A stretch of DNA of 64,000 bases from Alcanivorax sp. S71-1-4 (GCF_009846755.1 NZ_AQOR01000014.1:29963-93962), one strand, 5' to 3'. Counted from the first letter of the stretch, positions 1 through 10,425 are shown. Translations and numbers: made by a program. Notes: generated by a model from the letters alone, not told the origin.

Positions 1-24
1 AATTTTCTTCTGGGGGAAACAGGG

Positions 25-570
25 ATGAACAATCATTACCAGGCGCCTGCCTCGGCGCCGGCCGATCCGGCCTTCGCGACTTACCAGCCCCGCTTTCTGA
101 GCCTGTCCGGCCGCATCGGGCGGCTGCGTTATCTCGCTTACTGCATGGGGCTGTCGCTGCTGACCTATCCGGTGATCTTCGCGATTTTCGCGTTCTCGGG
201 CCTGTTCAATGGCGAAGCACCCGGCCCGCTGATGTTCATTCCTCTCGGGCTGGTCTACATCGCCCTGCTGGTCATGACCTTTGGCTATATGGTGCGGCGC
301 CTGAATGACATCGACCAGAGCGGCTGGCTGTCATTGCTGATGCTGATTCCGCTGGTCAACGTCATCATGGTGCTGGTGCTGCTGTTCGCACGTGGCACGG
401 CCGGTGCCAATCGCTATGGCCCGGCGCCCGTCGCCAATACAAAGGGCGTGGTGGTGCTCGCGCTGCTGCCCCTGCTGTTCGTTGTGCTGGGGATTTTTGC
501 TGCCATCAGCCTGCCGGCGTATCAACAGTACCTTCTCCAGGCGGAGCAGATGCAGCAGGCGTTTGAATAG
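25..570 (+). CDS. DUF805 family inner-membrane protein
   Basis: A 181-residue protein with about four hydrophobic segments. After a short Pro/Ala-rich N-terminus it carries the GRIGRLRYL motif typical of DUF805 proteins, then the family-typical MVRRLNDIDQSGW segment after the second membrane helix, and ends the fold with NRYGPAP. The last ~35 residues form another hydrophobic helix followed by LPAYQQYL, which resembles the N-terminal helix of type IV pilins; this tail occurs in some DUF805 proteins. The start is supported by a purine-rich GGGGGAAACAGGG stretch just upstream. Function is unknown; family membership is secure, molecular role is not. Confidence 0.85.
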   Translation: MNNHYQAPASAPADPAFATYQPRFLSLSGRIGRLRYLAYCMGLSLLTYPVIFAIFAFSGLFNGEAPGPLMFIPLGLVYIALLVMTFGYMVRRLNDIDQSGWLSLLMLIPLVNVIMVLVLLFARGTAGANRYGPAPVANTKGVVVLALLPLLFVVLGIFAAISLPAYQQYLLQAEQMQQAFE

Positions 571-581
571 TCCTGTCGTGC

Positions 582-612
582 AAAAAAAACGGGGCCGCGC
601 TGGCCCCGTTTC
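582..612. terminator. Bidirectional Rho-independent terminator
   Basis: An 8-bp perfect stem (ACGGGGCC/GGCCCCGT, loop GCGCT) has eight A before it and TTCTGTTTCTG after it. It lies between the convergent DUF805 and rraA genes. Read on the minus strand it has a perfect T8 tail, so it should end rraA strongly; on the plus strand the tail is weaker. Confidence 0.85.
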
Positions 613-635
613 TGTTTCTGCGTTCAGGGTGACGG

Positions 636-1118
636 TTATACCAACGCCTTGTCCGCCACGATAACGCCATTATTGTCGGCATAGACCCACTGCCCCGGCT
701 GAAACGTCACGCCACCGAAGCTCACCGGAATATTCAACTGGCCTTCGCCCCGGCGCACGCTCTTGATCGGCACGCAGCCCAGCGTGATGACGCCAATGTC
801 CAGCTGCGCCAGGGCGTCCACATCGCGGCAGGCGCCGTAGATGATGACCCCTTCCCAGCCGTTTTCCACGGCGTTTTCCGCGATCATGTCGCCGATCAGC
901 GCATTGCGCAGGGAACCGCCGCCATCGACCAGCAACACCTTGCCTTTGCCCGGCGTGGCCAGCTGTTCCTTGACGCGGGAATTGTCCTCGAAGCACTTCA
1001 CGGTATCGATCTGGCCGCCGAAGGCGCTGCGGCCTCCGAAGCTGCGCCAGGACAGGCCGGTCACGACAGCGACGTCTTCGGCATGGTCGTCACAAAGATC
1101 GCAGGTCACAAAATCCAC
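636..1118 (-). CDS. rraA: RraA, regulator of ribonuclease E activity
   Basis: A 160-residue protein of normal RraA length. Recognisable family segments are TCDLCDDH near the N-terminus, [15 protein letters not shown], the glycine-rich [19 protein letters not shown], and [12 protein letters not shown]. In enterobacteria RraA binds the C-terminal half of RNase E (and the DEAD-box helicase RhlB) and inhibits RNA decay. The putative partner rne is in this same window at 60054. Proteins of this fold include oxaloacetate decarboxylase/HMG aldolase-type enzymes, but the length and motifs fit classical RraA. It is monocistronic and ends at a strong terminator. Confidence 0.92.
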   Translation of the reverse strand: MDFVTCDLCDDHAEDVAVVTGLSWRSFGGRSAFGGQIDTVKCFEDNSRVKEQLATPGKGKVLLVDGGGSLRNALIGDMIAENAVENGWEGVIIYGACRDVDALAQLDIGVITLGCVPIKSVRRGEGQLNIPVSFGGVTFQPGQWVYADNNGVIVADKALV

Positions 1119-1172
1119 GGTGGTTCACCTCTTGTGTGTGGGTGCGGCACCTGACACCGCACTGTTCGAAAT

Positions 1173-1841
1173 TCAGTTGATGCCTGCCAGACGCTGTATG
1201 TCGCTGTAGCGCAGCCGGCGCACGCCACTGACCGGCTCTCGCGCAGCCACCAGCATCGCCCGGGCCACGGTGGCCGCTTCTACCGGCAGCCAGTCGGCAT
1301 CGGTCCAGCCCAGCACGGGGCGCAGCAGTTGCATGCCGGCGGCAGCCAATCGTTCGCCAGTGCGGAATTCACTGCGGTCCCCCAGCAGCAGCGATGGCTG
1401 CATGATCGTCAGGGCACGAAAATCCAGCGCCTCGACGGCCTCTTCCATTTGTCCCTTGGTGCGCGAATAAAACACCCGGGAGCGGGCGCTGGCATTGACG
1501 GCGGAGACCACCAGAAAATGATCCGCACCCTGAGCCCGGGCCAGTTCTGCCGCCTGCACGCAATAATCGAAATCCACCTGCCGGAATGCGGACCGCGAAC
1601 CGGCTGCACGCAAGGTGGTGCCCAGGCAGCAGAACACGTCGTCCACGGCGAACAGGTCCGGCCGGCTGGCCATCTGCTCCAGCGGCAGCACCGTTTCATG
1701 CAGCTTGTCGTGACGGAACCCCAGCGGCCGCCGCGTCAGCACCTGCACGCTCTGCCAGTGCGGCGAATCCAGTAATGCCCGCAACAGATGGCGGCCGATA
1801 AGGCCGGTGGCGCCCAGCACCAGTGCGCGATGCGTCGTCAT
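1173..1841 (-). CDS. NAD(P)-binding Rossmann-fold oxidoreductase (atypical SDR)
   Basis: A 222-residue protein with the N-terminal dinucleotide-binding motif GATGLIGRHLL and a downstream YSRTKGQMEEAV segment that places Tyr and Lys in YxxxK spacing as in short-chain dehydrogenases. It resembles the small HTATIP2-like / NmrA-type single-domain proteins. The substrate is unknown. Its ATG overlaps the stop codon of the upstream hybrid histidine kinase in an ATGA arrangement, so the two are probably translated together. Whether it has any role in that signalling pathway is not shown by the sequence. Confidence 0.82.
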   Translation of the reverse strand: MTTHRALVLGATGLIGRHLLRALLDSPHWQSVQVLTRRPLGFRHDKLHETVLPLEQMASRPDLFAVDDVFCCLGTTLRAAGSRSAFRQVDFDYCVQAAELARAQGADHFLVVSAVNASARSRVFYSRTKGQMEEAVEALDFRALTIMQPSLLLGDRSEFRTGERLAAAGMQLLRPVLGWTDADWLPVEAATVARAMLVAAREPVSGVRRLRYSDIQRLAGIN

Positions 1842-4138
1842 GGCCGGGGCACTCCCTCGACCGGGACATCGTCGTCTTCATCATCCTGCGGTTGCGGCGC
1901 CTCGGGCGGTAACCAGTGGCGCAGCACGGTTTCCAGTTGTTCGATCTGCACCGGCTTGGCCAGGAAATCGTCCATGCCGGCGGCCAGGCAGCGGGCCTGT
2001 ACGCCTTCCATGGTGTTGGCGGTGATGGCGATGATCGGCACCCGGGGGATGCCGTCGAGGCTGTCCAGCTTCGAGGCTGGCGCATGGGCACGTTCGAATT
2101 CGCGCACATGCCGCGCCACATCAAAGCCGTCCATGTCCGGCATCATGCAATCGAGCAGCATCAGGTCGAAGTGTTCCTGCTCCAGCAGCGCCAGGGCTGT
2201 TTCGCCGTTGCTGACGGTTTTCACCTGATAGCCGAGCTTGCCGAGCATGCCGCGGATCACCAGTTGATTGACTTCGTTGTCTTCCACCAGCAGCAAACGG
2301 TAGTCACGACGGCGCGCCCGGTCTTCGTCGGTTTCCTGATAGCCAGTGTCGCTGGCCTGCGGGTCTTCCAGGCCGTACAGCGTCGACAACAGCATGCGCA
2401 GGCCGGTCCGGTGCAGCGGTTTGGTCAGCACCGGCAGGTCGTATTGCTGCACCAGTTTCTGTACCGCGCTGTGGCTGCGTTCGTCCACCCCCACGCAGAG
2501 CAGCACCTGCACGCCCTGCAACGCCGGGTCACCGTATACGGTGCGGCACAGGTTCAGGGCGCTGTCACGGCGCAGCCAGGTGTCGACCAGCAGCAGCGTG
2601 TATTCCTGTTTGTCGCGATGGCCGGCCCGCAGCGCCTGCAAGGCATCATCGTAATCCTCGGCCAGCGTGCACTGGCCTTCCAGTGCGTCCAGTTCTTCCA
2701 CCAGCATCTCGCCGGTACCGCTGGCGGCACCGGCCACCAGCAGTCGCTTATCGCGCAGCACCCGGCGCAGGTCGGGCCGGTCACCCACATCCGGCTGCGC
2801 CTGCATCGGCAGGCTCAACCAGAAGCAACTGCCCTGCCCGGTCTCGCTGTCGACGCCGATGCGTCCGGACATGGCTTCCACCAGCCCCTTGCACACCAGC
2901 AGGCCGAAGCCACCCTGCCGATTACTGAACGGGTCCGGGTCAGGGCCGAGGAACTGATCCTCGAACAATTGCCGTGCCGTCTCCGGTTCCATGCCGATGC
3001 CCTGGTCGCGCACACGCAGTTGCAGCATGCCTTCGCGATCGGTATCGCCCTGGAAATCCACTTCCACACGAATCTCGCCACGCTCGGAAAACTTGATCGC
3101 GTTGCTGAGCAGGTTGTTCATCACCTGCAGGATACGCTCGCGGTCGCCACGCACCCGGCGCGGCAGGTGGCGGCTCATGACGCAGGTCAGTTCAATGCCC
3201 TTGCCCTGGGCGATATGCCCGTAGGCATCCAGTGACTGCTCCAGCGCCGAACGCAGATCAAAGAAATCCGGGTTCAGCACGATGCGGCCAGTCAGGATGC
3301 GGCTGTAGTCGAGCACATCATCAATCAGCGACAGCAGTAACTTGCCCGATTGGGAAGCGACCTGATGGTATTCCTTCTGTTCTTTCGACAACTCGGTTTC
3401 GTCGAGCAGCGCCAGCATGCCGAGCATGCTGTTCATCGGCGTGCGCAGCTCATGCGCCAGCCGGTACACCAGGCTGAGCTGGATATCCTGCCCCGAGCGC
3501 GGTACCACGCCGGCGACCGCGCCCTGCGACAGCGCAGGCCGCCGCTCACGCGCCAGCGCGTGCCAGAAGGTGTCGTAGAGGTTGGCAAACATGCGGTAAA
3601 GGTAGAGAGCATACACGGCCAACAGCAGCGCCAGGATGATGCCCTGGGGGGCGCCGCTGAGGGCCAGCGCCACGATGCCCGGTGCAAACATCAGGCCGAT
3701 ATACACTTGCCGGGTCGGCAACGCCGCCATCCAGGCACTGGACAGCGCCGTGGTGACACCGATGTTGTACAGCGCCACGGCGAAGAAATTGAAGCCGATG
3801 CCGTACAGCACCGTCACGGTGCCGAACAGCGCGCCCCAGACGCAGGCATGTGCCAGCAGGCCGATGCCGAACAGACGGCGCCAGCGCGCCGGCCCCGATG
3901 CATAGAGCGCATCAAAGCGCGCCACAATGAGCAACCGGTAGGCCGTGACCAGCAGGACCATCAGCCCGAAGCCGAGCACCAGCCCCTCGAAGTCGTAATA
4001 CAGCCGCCCCCAGAAGCCGATCAGGGCAAAAACGGCAAGGGCCGCCAGGACGCCCGCGACGGACGTTCTGGCGGCCCCGAAGTCAATCCTGCGCAGGACC
4101 TTACGGTCCTTGCTGGCCGATACGGCAGAGCGATTCAT
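1838..4138 (-). CDS. Hybrid sensor histidine kinase with two receiver domains
   Basis: A 766-residue membrane kinase. Residues ~25-190 hold roughly six hydrophobic segments with no recognisable periplasmic sensor domain. The HisKA box LAHELRTPMNSMLGM puts the phospho-accepting His near residue 229. The ATPase N box is NNLLSNAIKF, followed by DQGIGM and GGFGLLVCKG. A first receiver-like domain (~470-590) contains LLLVDTWLRRD and TKPL. A second, canonical receiver (~628-755) contains LLLVEDNEVNQ, LLLDCMMPDMDG (phospho-Asp near 662), ITAN and AKPV. The architecture is BarA/LuxQ-like without the HPt domain, so phosphotransfer to a separate HPt protein is likely. No response regulator gene is adjacent. 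Confidence 0.88.
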   Translation of the reverse strand: MNRSAVSASKDRKVLRRIDFGAARTSVAGVLAALAVFALIGFWGRLYYDFEGLVLGFGLMVLLVTAYRLLIVARFDALYASGPARWRRLFGIGLLAHACVWGALFGTVTVLYGIGFNFFAVALYNIGVTTALSSAWMAALPTRQVYIGLMFAPGIVALALSGAPQGIILALLLAVYALYLYRMFANLYDTFWHALARERRPALSQGAVAGVVPRSGQDIQLSLVYRLAHELRTPMNSMLGMLALLDETELSKEQKEYHQVASQSGKLLLSLIDDVLDYSRILTGRIVLNPDFFDLRSALEQSLDAYGHIAQGKGIELTCVMSRHLPRRVRGDRERILQVMNNLLSNAIKFSERGEIRVEVDFQGDTDREGMLQLRVRDQGIGMEPETARQLFEDQFLGPDPDPFSNRQGGFGLLVCKGLVEAMSGRIGVDSETGQGSCFWLSLPMQAQPDVGDRPDLRRVLRDKRLLVAGAASGTGEMLVEELDALEGQCTLAEDYDDALQALRAGHRDKQEYTLLLVDTWLRRDSALNLCRTVYGDPALQGVQVLLCVGVDERSHSAVQKLVQQYDLPVLTKPLHRTGLRMLLSTLYGLEDPQASDTGYQETDEDRARRRDYRLLLVEDNEVNQLVIRGMLGKLGYQVKTVSNGETALALLEQEHFDLMLLDCMMPDMDGFDVARHVREFERAHAPASKLDSLDGIPRVPIIAITANTMEGVQARCLAAGMDDFLAKPVQIEQLETVLRHWLPPEAPQPQDDEDDDVPVEGVPRP

Positions 4139-4365
4139 GCAGCGCCATCTCCCAGGCCCGGGCCTGTTGCAACCTAACCCCCCGCCACACCGCCCTCATG
4201 GCGCAGGCGTCGCTGGCGGGACCGCACCCGGTTTCCAGGCTGAACCTGTTAAAGAAAGCAGGAAACCGGCCCCGCGATGACGCGCTACGTTACCACCGGC
4301 TCACGGGGCCGGCTACCCCTTGTCGGACAAGCGCTGGCGCGGCTTTCCGGGGCTGCGGACAGCAC

Positions 4366-4381
4366 TTTACGTTAACGTAAA
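4366..4381. promoter_or_regulatory. Perfect 16-bp palindromic operator, probable LiuR box
   Basis: TTTACGTTAACGTAAA is a perfect inverted repeat 21 bases upstream of the liuR ATG. MerR-family regulators bind such dyads between or overlapping the -35 and -10 elements, and the pattern agrees with my recollection of LiuR boxes in gammaproteobacteria. A -10-like TAAACT at 4379-4384 overlaps its right edge, which would put the transcription start within about 12 bases of the liuR start codon. This is the only copy I noticed in the window. Confidence 0.8.
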
Positions 4382-4402
4382 CTTCCGCTACCGTTGCGCA
4401 GC

Positions 4403-4828
4403 ATGAGCCAGACCAAAAACACCCCCCAGCCCCGCCCGGATGCCCGCACCTTCAGCATCGGCGAACTGGCCCGGGAGCTGGATGTCACCACCCGCACGAT
4501 CCGTTTCTACGAGGACATGGGGCTGCTGACACCACGGCGCCGGGGCCAGACGCGTATCTACAGCCCCGCCGACCGGGTCCGGCTGAAACTGATCCTGCGC
4601 GGCAAGCGCCTCGGCTTTTCGCTGGCGGAAAGCCGCGAGCTGATCGAACTGTACAACCCGGCCAGCGACAACAACCGTGGCCAGTTGCAGGCGCTGATGG
4701 ACAAGATCCACGAGAAGCGCGCGCAACTGACCCAGCAACTGCATGACATCGAGGTCATGCAACTGGAACTGGACGAAGCCGAACAGCGCTGCCGGGAAAC
4801 CATGCAGCGCATTACCCATCACAACTGA
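4403..4828 (+). CDS. liuR: LiuR, MerR-family regulator of leucine/isovalerate catabolism
   Basis: A 141-residue MerR-family protein: helix-turn-helix FSIGELARELDVTTRTIRFY near residue 15, wing with RRRGQTRIYSPADR, then a C-terminal coiled-coil dimerisation helix (residues ~80-135) without the cysteines of metal-sensing MerR proteins. It directly precedes liuABCD on the same strand, matching LiuR. ATG 4403 is preferred; an in-frame TTG at 4394 lies even closer to the operator. No Shine-Dalgarno sequence is visible ahead of either, consistent with a very short or leaderless transcript. In known systems LiuR represses its own operon and responds to branched-chain acyl-CoA intermediates. Confidence 0.88.
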   Translation: MSQTKNTPQPRPDARTFSIGELARELDVTTRTIRFYEDMGLLTPRRRGQTRIYSPADRVRLKLILRGKRLGFSLAESRELIELYNPASDNNRGQLQALMDKIHEKRAQLTQQLHDIEVMQLELDEAEQRCRETMQRITHHN

Positions 4829-4852
4829 GCCATCTCCGTGAGGAAGCACGCC

Positions 4853-6019
4853 ATGAGCCTCTACCCCACCCTGCAATTCAATTTCGACGAGACACTGACC
4901 GCCCTGCGCGACAGCGTGCGTGCCTTCGCCGAAAAGGAAATCATGCCGATTGCTGCCGACGTGGACCGCGACAACGCCTTCCCAATGCCGATGTGGCGCA
5001 AGCTGGGTGACCTGGGCGTGCTCGGCGTCACCGCCAGCGAAGAATACGGCGGCGCGGGCATGGGCTATCTGGCCCACACGCTGGTCATGGAAGAAATCTC
5101 CCGTGCCTCGGCCTCCATTGGTCTTTCCTACGGCGCGCACTCCAACCTGTGCGTGAACCAGATATCCCTGAACGGCAGCGACGCCCAGAAAGCCCGCTAC
5201 CTGCCAAAGCTGACCTCCGGCGAACACGTCGGCGCACTGGCCATGAGCGAGCCGGGCGCCGGTTCGGACGTGGTAAGCATGAAGCTGCGCGCCGACAAGC
5301 GCGGCGACCGTTACGTCCTCAACGGCAACAAGATGTGGATCACCAACGGGCCGGATGCCGACACCTACGTGATCTATGCCAAAACCGACACCAGTGCCGG
5401 CCCGCGCGGCATCACGGCCTTTATTGTCGAACGTGATTTTCCCGGTTTTTCCCGCGCCCAGAAGCTGGACAAGCTCGGCATGCGCGGCTCCAACACCTGT
5501 GAGCTGGTGTTCGAGGATTGCGAAGTGCCGGAAGAAAACGTGCTCGGCAAGCTCAACGATGGGGTGCGCGTGCTGATGAGCGGCCTTGATTACGAGCGCA
5601 CCGTGCTGGCCGGCGGCGCCGTCGGCATCATGCAGGCCGCACTGGACGTGGTGGTGCCCTACCTGCACGAGCGCAAGCAGTTCGGCCAGAGCATCGGTGA
5701 ATTCCAGCTCATGCAGGGCAAACTGGCCGACATGTACGTCACCCTGAACGCCAGCCGCGCCTACCTGTATGCCGTGGCGCAGGCCTGCGACCGTGGCGAA
5801 AGCAGCCGCAAGGATGCCGCCGGTGTGATCCTCTATTGCGCCGAAAACGCCACCAAAATGGCGCTGGAAGCGATCCAGTGCCTGGGCGGCAACGGCTATA
5901 TCAACGACTACCCCACCGGCCGCCTGCTGCGCGACGCCAAACTGTACGAGATCGGTGCCGGCACCAGCGAGATCCGTCGCATGCTGATCGGCCGCGAGCT
6001 GTTCAAGGAAACCGCCTGA
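4853..6019 (+). CDS. liuA: Isovaleryl-CoA dehydrogenase
   Basis: A 388-residue acyl-CoA dehydrogenase that oxidises isovaleryl-CoA to 3-methylcrotonyl-CoA with FAD, passing electrons to ETF (etfBA and ETF-QO lie at 26.8-30.5 kb). [11 protein letters not shown] and [14 protein letters not shown] are flavin/substrate-binding segments. The catalytic Glu expected for isovaleryl-CoA dehydrogenases sits in [11 protein letters not shown], while [12 protein letters not shown] has Gly where medium-chain enzymes carry Glu; this supports the isovaleryl specificity. The start is ATG 4853, with GAGGAAG eight bases upstream, rather than the in-frame GTG at 4838. It is 25 bases downstream of liuR. Confidence 0.92.
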   Translation: MSLYPTLQFNFDETLTALRDSVRAFAEKEIMPIAADVDRDNAFPMPMWRKLGDLGVLGVTASEEYGGAGMGYLAHTLVMEEISRASASIGLSYGAHSNLCVNQISLNGSDAQKARYLPKLTSGEHVGALAMSEPGAGSDVVSMKLRADKRGDRYVLNGNKMWITNGPDADTYVIYAKTDTSAGPRGITAFIVERDFPGFSRAQKLDKLGMRGSNTCELVFEDCEVPEENVLGKLNDGVRVLMSGLDYERTVLAGGAVGIMQAALDVVVPYLHERKQFGQSIGEFQLMQGKLADMYVTLNASRAYLYAVAQACDRGESSRKDAAGVILYCAENATKMALEAIQCLGGNGYINDYPTGRLLRDAKLYEIGAGTSEIRRMLIGRELFKETA

Positions 6020-6036
6020 GCGCGGCCGGAGCCACC

Positions 6037-7644
6037 ATGCCCAGAATCATTTCCCGTATCAACACCGGCAGCGACGACTTCGCCGCCAACCGTGCGCACA
6101 ACCTGACGCTGAAAACAGAACTGCAGCACAGGCTGGCACACATTGCCCACGGCGGCGGCGAAGCTGCCGAGGCACGCCTGCGCAGCCAGGGCAAACTGCC
6201 GGTGCGCGAGCGGATCGCGCGCCTGCTGGACCCCGGCTCGCCCTTTTTGGAGTTGTCGCCGCTGGCCGCGCTGGATGTGTACGGTGAAGACGTGCCCGCC
6301 GCCGGCTGCGTCGGCGGCATCGGCCGCGTGCACGGCGTGGAATGCATGATCGTCGCCAACGACCCCACCGTAAAAGGCGGCAGCTATTATCCGCTGACGG
6401 TAAAAAAACACCTGCGCGCCCAGGCCATCGCGGCGGAAAACCGCCTGCCCTGCATTTACCTGGTGGATTCCGGCGGCGCCAATTTGCCGCGCCAGGACGA
6501 AGTTTTTCCTGACCGCGAACATTTCGGCCGGATCTTCTTCAACCAGGCGAACATGTCTGCACGCGGCATTCCGCAAATTGCGGTGGTGCTCGGCTCCTGC
6601 ACTGCCGGTGGCGCCTATGTGCCGGCCATGGCCGATGAAACCATCATGGTGAAAAACCAGGGCACCATTTTCCTGGCCGGCCCGCCGCTGGTCAAAGCCG
6701 CCACAGGCGAAGAAGTCAGCGCCGAGGAACTCGGCGGCGCCGCCCTGCACTGTGAACAATCCGGCGTGGCCGATCACCTGGCCGAAGACGAAGCCCATGC
6801 GCTGGCACTGGCGCGGCAGGCCGTCTCGCGTCTGAACTGGCGCAAGCCGCAGCAACTGGACATGGCGCCCCCCGTATCGCCGGTGTACGACCCGGAGGAA
6901 CTCTACGGCATCATTCCGCCGAGCACGCGGCAGCCGATGCCGGCGCGGGAAATTATCGCCCGCATCGTCGACGGCTCCGAGCTGGACGAATTCAAGGCCC
7001 GCTACGGCACCACCCTGGTGACCGGCTTTGCCCGCATTCATGGTTTCCCGGTCGGCATCCTGGCCAACGACGGCATTCTGTTTTCCGAGTCCGCCCTCAA
7101 GGGCGCGCACTTTATCGAGCTGTGCAACCAGCGCGGCATTCCGCTGCTCTTTCTGCAGAACATCAACGGCTTTATGGTCGGCAAAAAATATGAGGCCGAA
7201 GGCATTGCCAAGCACGGCGCCAAGATGGTCAACGCCGTGGCCTGTGCCAGCGTGCCGAAATTCACCGTGGTCACCGGCGGCAGCTACGGCGCCGGCAACT
7301 ACGGCATGTGCGGCCGCGCCTACGACCCGCGTTTCATGTTCATGTGGCCCAACGCCCGTATTTCCGTCATGGGCGGTGAACAGGCCGCCAGTGTGCTGAC
7401 ACAGGTGCGCCAGGCATCGCTGAAGAAAAAAGGCGAACAGTGGAGCGAGGACGAGGCGAAAGCCTTCCAGCAATCCATGGTCGAGCAGTACGACCAGATG
7501 GCCCGCCCCTATTACGCCAGCGCGCGGCTGTGGGACGACGGCATCATCGACCCGGCCAGCACCCGCGATGTGCTCGGCCTGTGCCTGTCGGCCAGCCTGA
7601 ACGCCCCCATCACTGAAACACGCTACGGCGTGTTCCGCATGTAA
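6037..7644 (+). CDS. liuB: 3-methylcrotonyl-CoA carboxylase, carboxyltransferase (beta) subunit
   Basis: A 535-residue carboxyltransferase of the acetyl/propionyl-CoA carboxylase beta type. It transfers CO2 from biotin on LiuD to 3-methylcrotonyl-CoA, giving 3-methylglutaconyl-CoA. Characteristic segments are [38 protein letters not shown] (typical of the methylcrotonyl enzyme), [20 protein letters not shown], and the C-terminal half [20 protein letters not shown] with [15 protein letters not shown]. The open frame extends far upstream inside liuA, but ATG 6037 gives the usual N-terminus and lies 17 bases after the liuA stop. Confidence 0.93.
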   Translation: MPRIISRINTGSDDFAANRAHNLTLKTELQHRLAHIAHGGGEAAEARLRSQGKLPVRERIARLLDPGSPFLELSPLAALDVYGEDVPAAGCVGGIGRVHGVECMIVANDPTVKGGSYYPLTVKKHLRAQAIAAENRLPCIYLVDSGGANLPRQDEVFPDREHFGRIFFNQANMSARGIPQIAVVLGSCTAGGAYVPAMADETIMVKNQGTIFLAGPPLVKAATGEEVSAEELGGAALHCEQSGVADHLAEDEAHALALARQAVSRLNWRKPQQLDMAPPVSPVYDPEELYGIIPPSTRQPMPAREIIARIVDGSELDEFKARYGTTLVTGFARIHGFPVGILANDGILFSESALKGAHFIELCNQRGIPLLFLQNINGFMVGKKYEAEGIAKHGAKMVNAVACASVPKFTVVTGGSYGAGNYGMCGRAYDPRFMFMWPNARISVMGGEQAASVLTQVRQASLKKKGEQWSEDEAKAFQQSMVEQYDQMARPYYASARLWDDGIIDPASTRDVLGLCLSASLNAPITETRYGVFRM

Positions 7645-7657
7645 CAGGATTTCCGCC

Positions 7658-8434
7658 ATGAGCATTCTGCTGCAGTACGACGGCCCGGTGGCCCGCATCA
7701 CTCTGAACCGGCCGGACAAACTCAATGCCTTTGACGATGCACTGATCGAAGACATCATCCGCTGTGTCACCGAAGCCGGTGACAGCGACGCCCGGGTGAT
7801 CGTGCTGGCCGGCGCCGGCAAACATTTCAGTGCCGGCGGCGACCTGGGCTGGATGCGCCGCATGGCCGACAAGAACTGGGACGAAAACCGCGCCGACGCC
7901 GCGCGGCTTGCCGCGCTGATGAGCACGATTGATCGCGCCGCCAAACCGGTGATCACCCGCGTGCAGGGCGCAGCCTACGGCGGTGCCACCGGCCTCGCCT
8001 GCGCCAGCGACATCACCATCGCCGCCGACACCGCCCGCTTCTGCCTGAGCGAAGTGCGCATCGGCCTGCTGCCCGCCGTGATTTCGCCTTACGTCGTGCG
8101 CGCCATCGGCGCGCGCCAGGCGCGGCGTTATTTCATGACCGCCGAAGTGATCGACGCGGCCCGCGCCGTGCAGATCGGCATGGCCCACGAAGCTGTGCCG
8201 GAAGCCGAACTGGACGCAGCGGTAGACCGCTGTATCGAGGCATTACTGGCTGGCGCACCGAACGCGCAATTGAAAGCCCGCGAGATCGTCGACAAGGTGG
8301 CCGGGCAACCGGCCAGCGATGAGCTGATCGCCTGGACGGCGGAACTGATCGCCGGCCTGCGCAGCACCGACGAAGGCCGCGAGGGCCTGAGTGCCTTTCT
8401 GGAAAAACGCGCGCCAAGTTGGCGGCCACACTAA
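7658..8434 (+). CDS. liuC: Methylglutaconyl-CoA hydratase (enoyl-CoA hydratase family)
   Basis: A 258-residue crotonase-fold protein. It carries RITLNRPDKLNAFDDALI near the N-terminus, the oxyanion-hole segment LAGAGKHFSAGGDLGWMRRM, and VQGAAYGGATGLACASDITI in the second half. Position between liuB and liuD assigns it to hydration of 3-methylglutaconyl-CoA to HMG-CoA, the fourth step after leucine transamination and decarboxylation. Its product should then be split by HMG-CoA lyase, whose gene is not in this operon. The gene is 13 bases after liuB, and a gap of only 18 bases precedes liuD. Confidence 0.9.
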   Translation: MSILLQYDGPVARITLNRPDKLNAFDDALIEDIIRCVTEAGDSDARVIVLAGAGKHFSAGGDLGWMRRMADKNWDENRADAARLAALMSTIDRAAKPVITRVQGAAYGGATGLACASDITIAADTARFCLSEVRIGLLPAVISPYVVRAIGARQARRYFMTAEVIDAARAVQIGMAHEAVPEAELDAAVDRCIEALLAGAPNAQLKAREIVDKVAGQPASDELIAWTAELIAGLRSTDEGREGLSAFLEKRAPSWRPH

Positions 8435-8452
8435 CGTCACGGGAGCTCGCGC

Positions 8453-10425
8453 ATGATCCACCGTCTGCTGATCGCCAACCGGGGCGAAATCGCCTGCCGC
8501 ATTATCCGCACCTGCCGCGCACTGGGCATCGAAACCGTCGCCGTCTATTCCGACGCCGACGCCACCCTGCCGCATGTGATACAGGCCGATCAGGCGATAC
8601 GCCTGGGGCCGGCGGCGGCGCGGGAGAGCTACCTTGATATCGAAAAGGTAATCGCCGCAGCGCAGCAAAGTGGCGCCGACGCGATCCACCCCGGCTACGG
8701 CTTTCTGTCTGAAAACGCCGCGTTCGCCAAAGCCTGTGACACCGCCGGCCTGATCTTTGTCGGCCCCGGCACCAGGGCCATCCAGCTGATGGGCGACAAA
8801 GCGGCTGCCCGGCAGCACATGGCGCAGCATCAGGTGCCAGTGCTGCCCGGCTTTGATCGCGAAGGCGCGAGCGATGACGACCTGCTCGCCGCCACCGGCG
8901 ACATCGGCTTTCCCCTGTTGATCAAGGCCGTGGCCGGTGGCGGCGGCAAGGGCATGCGCGTCGTGCAGCGCGCCGACGACTTTGCCGATGCACTGGCCGC
9001 CGCCCGCCGCGAAGCCCGTGGCGCCTTCAATGATGATCGCGTACTGCTGGAGCGTTATCTGGAACAGGCACGCCATGTGGAAGTGCAGGTCTTCGCCGAC
9101 CGCCACGGCAACGCCGTGCACCTGTTCGAGCGCGACTGTTCTGTGCAGCGCCGTCATCAAAAAATTATCGAAGAAGCCCCGGCCCCCGGTGTCAGTGACG
9201 CCCTGCGCCAACAGTTGGGCGAGGCCGCCGTGCGGGCCGCCCAGGCGATCGATTATCACGGTGCCGGCACCGTGGAATTCCTGCTCGCCCCCGACGGCCA
9301 GTTCTATTTCATGGAAATGAACACCCGCCTGCAGGTGGAGCATCCGGTCACGGAACTGATTACCGGCGAAGATCTGGTGGCCTGGCAGCTGACCGTGGCC
9401 GCCGGCGGTGCGTTGCCGAAACAGCAGGCCGACTTGCGCATCCAGGGCCACGCCATGGAAGTGCGGTTGTATGCCGAAGACCCGGCACGCCAGTTCATGC
9501 CCTCCTCGGGCGTGCTGGCCGTGTGCGAATGGCCACAGCAGACCGGCCTGCGCGTGGACACCGGCTTTGGCGAAGGCGACCGGGTCAGCGATCATTACGA
9601 CCCGATGCTGGCGAAGATCATCTGCTTTGGTGACGACCGCGACCAGGCCCGCCGCCGGCTGGCCCAGGCCCTGTCCCACACACGCATTTCCGGTATCCGC
9701 CACAATATTCCGTTCCTGATCAGCGTGCTCCAGCATCCTGCGTTTGCGCAGGCCGAGCTCTCCACCCGTTTTCTGGAACAACACCAGCCCGCCACCGGCG
9801 TGGCCGACGACAGCCTGCCGCTGCGCCTGTGTGCCGCGGCACTGTGCTGGCGCGACCAGTTGCATGCCCGCGCCGACGACGATCCGTGGTCGCAACTGAG
9901 CGGCTGGCAGCATCTGGCGCCACCACGTTTTGTCGCGACCCTGTTGCTGGACGACAGTGTGCATACCGTCACGCTGGAAGGCGCTGACGAGGCCCTGAAG
10001 GCACGCTGCGATGATCAACGCCTGTCGCTGCACTGGCAGCGCAGCACGGGGCGCCTCACCGACAACCACACATCACGCAGCCTGAGCGCCAACGCGCGGC
10101 TCGACGGCGAGCGCATGCATCTCTTCAGCCACGGCCACACCGACACCCTGCTGCTGAACCCGGACCTGGGCAACGCCGACGATGCCACGCGGGGCGCCGC
10201 GTTTGCCGCCCCGATGAACGGCACGGTGGTGGCCTGCCACGTCAGCGCCGGCAGCCGGGTTGACGCGGGCGCCGCCGTGATCACCATGGAAGCGATGAAA
10301 ATGGAACACACGCTGCGGGCGCCAGCGGCCGGCGTGGTACGCGAGTTGCCTTTCGCCGCCGGCGATACCGTCAACGAAGGCGCCCTGCTGGCGGTGTTCG
10401 AAGCGGACGACACGGAGAACGCAGG

